Below, piece by piece: positions 57,768-64,000 of a DNA stretch of 64,000 nucleotides. Under the pieces are notes generated by a model. The model was not told where the DNA came from, searched no databases, and saw only the letters and a program-made list of their open reading frames with translations. Each line of letters starts with the position of its first letter. Position 1 is the stretch's first letter. A program made the translations under genes and the position numbers. The stretch comes from Mycoemilia scoparia (taxonomy: Eukaryota > Kickxellomycota > Kickxellomycetes > Kickxellales > Kickxellaceae), in assembly GCA_027575805.1 (NCBI GenBank), contig JANBPU010000001.1:434001-498000 (forward strand). Direction: 5' to 3'.

Positions 57768-58441
57768 TGTTTTGCTTCAACTACAGTGCTTTTACTCCTG
57801 ATTATTATATGAGCATTTCTAATATAAGTCTTGCTCTGTAAAATAATATACATATAGATCTGCTTCAAAAACTATAGAGTGTCTTGTACTTTTTGTAGCT
57901 GATAGCAAATTGCCATGCTTTCACTATGCATTCTTTGGTTTTGTTGTTTTATATCAAACACGAAAGGTATATAAACCTATATACCATTATTATTATTATT
58001 ATTATTATTATACTAGATTATCCAATGTGTTGTGATAATAATGTATTTGTTGAATTATTGCTACAGTTGTTTAGGACATGGCCATGATTATGGATTTATA
58101 TTGGAAAGGTGTGGCCACTCATGATCTTCAGTCCTGGTTAGACTTTAAAGCAGACCGTCTCATAGAAGCAGGCTCTAGGCCTGCGGTAAGCCTGCTTTAC
58201 GTCACAAAGCTCAATTGAGCAATGTAAGTAGCAACAGCATATTATTACATGATATTCTTGGGTAGCGATTGACTCAAGGCTTTTAGGTGAATACTAATAC
58301 CAATGCTGAACACTATTACATGATAACCATAGGAATATTTCTTTTACTAATAATTATGACTATATTATTTGTATGCTTTAATTTTTTGGTAATATTTTTG
58401 GGGACCCCCTTTTTTGTCTGTTGTGTTGTGAAATAAAGTCA
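57768..58441 (+). mobile_element. 674-bp LTR-like dispersed repeat, copy B
   Basis: Same length, orientation and end points (TG...CA) as copy A at 2594, with about a dozen substitutions and no indel noticed. TATA box, (ATT)n tract, central hairpin and terminal AATAAA are all kept. Flanks differ from copy A and show no target-site duplication that I can see. It sits 207 bp after the MED27 stop and 169 bp before the DHHC gene start. Confidence 0.8.
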
Positions 58442-58610
58442 CGAGAGAGTTAAATTACATATAATAATACTCTATTGAACCATTTTTATAAACTGACAGT
58501 GACTGATCTAGCTAATAGATACCCCATAATCAACCTCTGTTTGTAAGTTCATTTGCACACAATAGCACACCTTGTATTTTGCTAAACAAAAAGAAAAGGA
58601 ATCAAAGCTG

Positions 58611-60331
58611 ATGGTAGGTTAGACAACATATTTTATAGAATTAGTCGAGACCACGAACAGAAGCTAGATGTTGATATATCTGAAACATTGTAATAACTGT
58701 AGGATTACCTAAACGTGCTCTTGATTGGGGTCCTGGTTATTTTTGTGCTTTTTGTTATAGTACTGATACTAGGCCCAAGCCCTAGCTTCAGGTAAGCAGA
58801 AAACCATACTAAATATTCTTAAATTATTGGCATTTGGTTTATATTAAGTTCTTCAAGGCATCTTTTGGACTTGCAATTCCGACAACAGGGGCAGCATAAT
58901 AGAAAAATCATACATTTTTGTAACCGAATCCATCCCAAATTCTGTATCGTAAGTTACTCTTGTTAAGAGCACTCATCTAACAACATACGGACACACAACT
59001 TTGTATATAAGTATCAGACCACTGAAAATGCTCATTTTCTTGTATAGATATGTTGGGCCAAAGATCTTTGGTAATCGAATATGGGGATTGGTATCTCGGT
59101 GCAGTAATTACACATTCAATAAAGCGAACCCATTAGTACAGGTAAAGAATAAATTTGAATTTAATATAAAACTACAAATGCTTTCATCAGTTTAATGTAT
59201 GTTTGATTTTTGCCTCCAATATTAGATGCTTTTTATTTTCCTTTATACTTGCGGTTTGATGATATTTGTAGTCTATGGATGGCCATTGGTCTTAAAGCCA
59301 AGTTTCTCATTTGTGCATAGGTAGGCAGCCATTCTAACATTATAAACAATACCAGTTGGTATAACAGATGCATACTCACGCAATTGGTTATATGTATAGA
59401 CTATTCGTACCTCCAATCTTGATATTTAATATATACGCATATCTGAAGACGTGCTACTCTAACCCCGGTGTCATCACAAAGGAAAACGAAAGGTTGGCTC
59501 AAGAAATGTTCCCATATGATAGGATAATATACTTTCCAAAAACGTGCTACACTTGCCACACTGATAGGTAAAGACTGGCTAAATGAGAATTGTAATCAAT
59601 TGCTTATATGTATAGCTGCGCCCACCAAAACAAAGCCGCATTTCAATATCAACTGACTTCTCACCCCAACTTTTTAAAAATATAGAGCGGCAAGGTCAAA
59701 GCATTGTAGACTCTGTAATAGATGCGTTGCACTTTTCGATCACCACTGCATATGGGTCAACAACTGTGTCGGTTTACAAAATCTACGGTGGTTTTTCTAT
59801 TTCCTTTCATCATTCTTGGTCATCACAGTATACGGAGCTGGACTGATATTCTGTATTCTTTTGGAGATCAGAGACAGTATGAAGTATGGCTTTATAGAGA
59901 GGCTTCTTTACAACACAGAGAAAAGTAGCATTTTCAGCAAACAGTACTGGCAAGTGATCCTCGCGGTTACACATGACAACACCCTGATATCCGGACTTGG
60001 CCTATTTCTTGCGTTGCTGGCACCGCTAATCCTTGTGTTTTCAGCGCATCAACTGTACATATGGTCGCTGGGGACGACCACAAACGAGTCTGACAAGTGG
60101 AGCAATCTGAATGAAGCTATAGAAGACAGAGTCCTCTTTGTGATGGGCGATTATAAATTGGAAGACTCAAGTAAAAAGAATTGCAATACATTAGAAATAA
60201 TAGAAATAGAAGACCAGGATAATGACAAGAGGGAAAGGCGTTTGATTACAGACCCCCAAGAAATACCCAATATATACAACATCGGCTGGTACAAGAATCT
60301 CTCGCTGATATTCAGACCACCCAAGCTTTAA
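58611..60331 (+). CDS. Swf1/ZDHHC4-like DHHC protein S-acyltransferase
   Basis: Six exons: 58611-58613 (ATG only, tentative), 58703-58791, 59048-59141, 59226-59320, 59400-59567, 59686-60331; 364 aa. Membrane helices: [53 protein letters not shown], then two more after the core. The catalytic cysteine-rich domain is [20 protein letters not shown] followed by [20 protein letters not shown], with DHHC intact; then NLRWFFYFL. The GPSPSFR...NRIWGL N-terminal segment and the layout suit the Swf1 type, an ER enzyme that palmitoylates SNAREs and other membrane proteins. The first exon is inferred: a GTAGGT donor directly after an ATG gives M-DYLNVLL in phase. Confidence 0.86.
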
Positions 60332-60457
60332 TATCAGAGCCTTTTTTTCTAATAATTTGGTTCATTTAACATTGCATCCGCTCTACAATCAATCAGTTTG
60401 ACTTTCTATGGTTTATAAAGAATTGTTAAATATAGCTAAAAGTAGTGAAACCCATGT

Positions 60458-61440
60458 CTAGTATATCTCATCGAATGGCCTCGTGTCGTTAAAGCAGCTA
60501 TCGAACACCTTGTTGACAGCCCTCTCTGCATCTTCCTTCGACTTACAGCTTGGGTTGCTAAGAAGAGATAAAATCGCGCGCCTCTTTACACATTTTTGAT
60601 GCTGCTTAATGAATCCATAATGTCCGCGCTTTAGTTCACGAAGCAATCGACAATCTCCGCTCAAGCTAGCCGCACGTATCTATTGTTTTACATTACATAA
60701 TTAACAAATGAACAGTCACTACTAGATCTATAGAGAATGTCAGCATATATATGTAGAAAACACTGTAGTAGAGCCCTATAATTACCTCTGAGCAGGCATG
60801 GTGCTCCAAGTTAAGCCAGTTAACTTTGAAATTGCTATGTAAACCATTTAGAATCAGGTATAAGAATAAGTGACTCTATGCTATATTTTCTCTAGTGTGT
60901 TCCAGCCATATAAAATGTAGGAACTTACCAGTGATCGTAGGCGTGTATCATTTCATGGGCCATTGTATCCTCCATGTGGTCCTTGCTAAAGAACCCATTC
61001 CAACACAGGTCGATTCCGTATTCAGGACTGAATCCACCACTTCGGGACTCGTCACATTTTGTGCAAGGCATATTCTCACTGGTAATTTCATAGCCTGACC
61101 TACTCAGATGATCCTTCATGAACTTTACAATGGGACCTACAAGTTTTCCGATTCCATATTATTAAGTATTAAGCACTAGTCAGAACTTTAGGCTCTAGAA
61201 GTACTGTAGATGTAGCGAATTCTTACTTGACTGGAGTAGTTCATCACGCCATTGCTCGCATCTTTTACAGGCAAGTTCCTCGGCCTCTAGTATTTTCTTT
61301 GATTCTCTTTCTGCGAGTTCTTCTTTGCTTAAGCCCATTCCAGTCAACTGGCCGAAGTAGCTACCCCAGAACCCAAGGGTCTTTTTCTCCTCTGTGCTCA
61401 AAGCAACAAACTTTGGGTTGTTGTGCGATTTATCTGACAT
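60458..61440 (-). CDS. ATP23: Mitochondrial inner membrane protease ATP23
   Basis: Four exons: 61440-61227, 61136-60929, 60834-60786, 60679-60458; 230 aa. The zinc protease motif HEMIHAYDH is complete, in MEDTMAHEMIHAYDHC; the block continues NFKVNWLNLEHHACSE IRAAS as in all ATP23 (M76). Paired cysteines in MPCTKCDES, DLCWNGF, DCRLLRELKRGH, QKCVKRRA, NPSCKSKEDA and DSCFNDTRPFDEIY fit the disulfide-rich intermembrane-space fold. ATP23 matures Atp6 and chaperones F1Fo-ATP synthase assembly. No cleavable presequence, as usual for the family. Convergent with the DHHC gene, 126 bp between stops. Confidence 0.96.
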
Positions 61441-62884
61441 TGCTTTTGTAACTGTATTTCTATATTTTGCGCCTGCAATTTAATATGGGGCTTGTATCGG
61501 AATCAAAATTCAATACAGAATATGCTAACAAGTGATCAGTAAGTTCCACTAACTGATCTTTTCGGGTGTCTCCGTAGAGCTACTTCTGAATAGATACAGG
61601 TATATGCTTAAAAGCCTATTCGAACCTTTTTTGGTATGTATATATAAAAGATATGTGATCAAAGGATCTTTAAACTCAAAATCTGATATAAGGTTGTGAG
61701 CTTTCGCTATTTCTAGCTAGAGTGCTTTAAAAAATCGAAATTTGTTTATGGGTTCATGGATCAAAAATATTGATCCGGGTTATTCCTATTTTGATGAACT
61801 ACTCAAAAGTATACAAAGAAGTTTTAATACTACACCCTTCGCTTTTGTATCCATTCAAGTGATTTTGATGTCTTGCTCTTAGGTTTTGAAATAAATGCAG
61901 AGCCATGAGAGAGAAAGAAAATACAGGAAAGCTCTTGCCATGATACCTTGATTTTTCAAGGTAGCCTGGCAACTCTCAGATTGGTATCCTCTTTTGGAAT
62001 GGCAGTACAAGCCATAAAGAGGTAATGTGCTTTCTGTAAAAGAAGGCACGCTTTTACCCAACAGTACTCTATACTACTGCAAAGATCTGAATTTGAGTCA
62101 TATCAATAAAAGGTGATTTGGTATTGGCGGTGGCTTGAGCGATGGAGTAAAGGGGGCCGCTTTCCAAAGCCTATCTTCACAGTGTGGCAGCTACTGAACT
62201 ATGACACATGTTTGCTAGAAAATGTTGTCATACTATGTGACTTGTTTTGAAAATAGAATAATAATAATGCAACTGACCTGTAAAAGTACACAGTGACATG
62301 AAATTCAGCAGTGATTCTGTTATCATTGTCATCATCAGAAAAAGCTGCCCTGAAAACGGTGGTCTAGTTTAAGTGCGCAGAATAAATGTTAGGGCTATTG
62401 GCGATCCACATGCCAGAGGAAGCAATACCAATTCGCCAAGGATAGAGACCTAGTGTGATAATTCAGCATCCATTCAATCAAAAGTAGCGCACACTACTCA
62501 CACCTGAAGACAGATTTTTGAATAGATCCAAAAATATCGGGGAGAAAAAGGAACCGACAAATTGCCTATGGACTCAATCTGTGCTTTTTATCTATGTTGC
62601 ATCTTGTCCAATCGCTTAGAGCCGGAGGAGCATAGATTTGACCAATGCACATACCAAGTATTGGCATTTGTGTTCTCATAGGCCCTCTCCCACCAATACC
62701 AAACACCCAATTTATTTAAACCCCAGTTCCCCTCCTCGCCTCAACCCAGCTCTCAAACCATCTCATCTCTGGTACTTTATAAATACGTTGCTTGCCCCCT
62801 TTACCAACCTTTTTCTTCTAGTTTGTATCAACCACATTTTTCAACATTCCGCTACGACTCCCCCACAGCCTTTTATTTAACATA
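61441..62884. promoter_or_regulatory. Intergenic region and carbonic anhydrase promoter
   Basis: 1.4 kb with no gene recognised. The last about 200 bp are CT-rich, with a TATAAATA near 62778, about 107 bp before the carbonic anhydrase ATG. Confidence 0.4.
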
Positions 62885-64000
62885 ATGGTTCGCAAAATCC
62901 ACACAACTACTGGTAGCGACGTCCTGGACTCTTTCTTCAAGAGCAACAGGGAGTGGGCCGAGAAGGTCACATCCTCTGCCCCTGACTACTTCAAAAACTT
63001 GTCCAAGGGACAGTCACCCGAAGTCCTATGGATCGGTAAGTGCAACAATCCCCATTGAGGAATCCATATACACCGCTTTATCCTAGCCATTGACTTTGGT
63101 TTATCAAGACTCAAGTATACTTGATACCAACTAGCAGTCAGCGCTTCCCTTATGAATAGAGACTGTTTTTGGTGTTGTCTATGGTGACGCAATTTCCCAC
63201 ACCATCCCACTAACGTCATTGTGTCTTGTTTTGTCTTATCTTATCTGTAAAAACCATGATGCATGTATACTAACGTATGGCACAATATTTTGTCTTTTGC
63301 AGGGTGCTCCGATTCTCGAGTATGTGTAGAGATCTTCACTCAGGCCGACCCTGGTCAGATTTTCATTCACCGTAACATCGCAAACAGGGTTTCTGCTGAG
63401 GACCATGCTGCCCAGTCTGTCATTGAGTTTGCTGTCAAGCACCTTGGCGTTAAACATATCGTCGTTGCTGGTGGGTTTCCCAGGATATAATGAACTATCT
63501 CAGACCCCAATGGGGCATATGGGTGGTTATTTTTGAAGGGCTAAATGCAGACAGTGCATGATGATGCGTTGGTCGATGATAATATAGGCTTGGACAGTAT
63601 GAGAGATGAAACTGGCCTACTATTAAAACTTAGTCCTTCAAAAACAATCACTCATGTGTTGTCCCTACATGCAATGCTGCAAGCCCTATCATGGCACACT
63701 CGATGCTGGATGGCTGGGCAGGTAAAAGATAACAGTGAAAGGCAGCTGGGCTTAACATGACAATATATGCTTGCTGCATTGTTTTTAGGTCACACGTGCT
63801 GTGGAGGTGTCAAGGGTGCTATGAGCAAAGAATCACTGGGGATGCTCGATCACTGGCTGAAGCCAATTAAGGAGCTTTACGAAAACAACAAGGAAGAGAT
63901 TGATGGTAGGCAGAGCTAGGCTTATATTATGTACTAACGTTTTCCTAAAGGGCGTATATACTTTGTGCACCCATCTGACTAATGCAATTAAACACCACGA
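62885..64000 (+). CDS. Beta-class carbonic anhydrase (3' partial)
   Basis: Exons 62885-63035, 63303-63470, 63789-63905, then a donor GTAGGC at 63906; the remainder lies beyond the window. Start MVRKIHTTTGSDVLDSFFKS. The zinc site is C-x-D-x-R (GCSDSRV, built across the first splice) and H-x2-C (GHTCCGG, built across the second). SAEDHAAQSVIEFAVKHLGV and NIANRV are also family blocks. The beta class hydrates CO2 to bicarbonate; the fungal Nce103 type supports growth at low CO2. Intron 2 (318 nt) contains a MITE copy. Whether the protein is cytosolic or mitochondrial cannot be settled, but there is no obvious presequence. Confidence 0.94.
63518..63655 (-). mobile_element. MITE-like element, copy 10, in carbonic anhydrase intron 2
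   Basis: Diverged copy: left end GGTGGTTATTTTTGAAGGGC, right end TAGTCCTTCAAAAACAATCA as its inverse; the reverse core survives as GTTGGTCGATGATAATATAG. Slightly longer (about 138 bp) than the others. Confidence 0.7.

Noticed and set aside
58849..58955. Candidate extra exon in the DHHC gene
   Set aside because: Open and bounded by AG and GTAAGT, but its end phase cannot join the next exon; skipping it gives a frame and sequence that fit the family.
1..64000. CRISPR arrays, operons, bacterial-type mobile elements, secondary-metabolite cluster
   Set aside because: None seen; gene structure, introns and families are plainly eukaryotic and the genes are functionally unlinked.

Overview
This is a nuclear genome window from a fungus, most likely an early-diverging (zoosporic or zygomycete-grade) one. 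The fungal signs are a Pkr1-type V-ATPase assembly factor, a PSP1 C-terminal domain protein, a Gle2/Rae1 nucleoporin, an Ssc1-type mtHsp70 and an Mtr10-type importin. Genes are separate and lie on both strands. They are AT-leaning and intron-rich, with up to 10 exons and mostly short introns of the form GTAAGT...CTAAC/TTAAC...TATAG. Several genes are absent from the common yeasts but kept in basal fungi and animals: a CEP135/Bld10 centriole protein, a FIRRM (C1orf112) homologue, a medium-chain acyl-CoA dehydrogenase, METTL15, MED27 and an ADAM metalloprotease. The CEP135 homologue suggests a lineage with centrioles, basal bodies or a centriole-like spindle pole. I cannot name the species.

Layout. 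0-9 kb: PSP1-domain protein, a repeat-filled 5 kb gap (a MITE pair and a 674-bp LTR-like element), then an NT-C2 (EEIG1/EHBP1-type) protein. 9-17 kb: pyroglutamyl peptidase I, METTL15, an NPC2/ML-domain lipid transfer protein, a small hydrophilic orphan, and a SAP30-type Sin3 partner with an apparent 8-nt microexon. 18-30 kb: FIRRM and RAE1 (divergent), eL22 and proteasome alpha5 (divergent), TFIIH p52/Tfb2. 30-47 kb: CEP135, ADAM, cardiolipin synthase and mtHsp70 (divergent), NAA20, tRNA-Gly(GCC), Pkr1, acyl-CoA dehydrogenase, XPA/Rad14. 47-64 kb: Mtr10/TNPO3, glutaminyl cyclase with a possible alternative membrane-anchored end, DPH6, MED27, the second LTR-like copy, a Swf1-like DHHC acyltransferase, ATP23, and a beta-carbonic anhydrase cut by the window edge.

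Most genes are general housekeeping ones and there is no operon-like or cluster logic. Two loose themes recur. One is mitochondria: METTL15, cardiolipin synthase, mtHsp70, ACADM, ATP23. The other is nuclear genome care and expression: FIRRM, TFIIH p52, XPA, SAP30, MED27, RAE1, Mtr10. Many neighbours are divergent pairs sharing one promoter region. Exon-intron models were built by hand from splice signals, reading phase and remembered family sequences. Almost all exon lengths close in phase, which is good internal support, but no alignment or transcript data were available.

The most notable non-gene signal is a family of about 120-bp inverted-repeat elements (MITE-like), with ten recognisable copies in 64 kb. 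Two of them sit in opposite orientation in adjacent introns of RAE1 and one lies in a carbonic anhydrase intron. Other items worth attention are the SAP30 microexon, a GC-AG intron in NAA20, and a stop-codon/hairpin/frame-change arrangement at the end of the glutaminyl cyclase gene.
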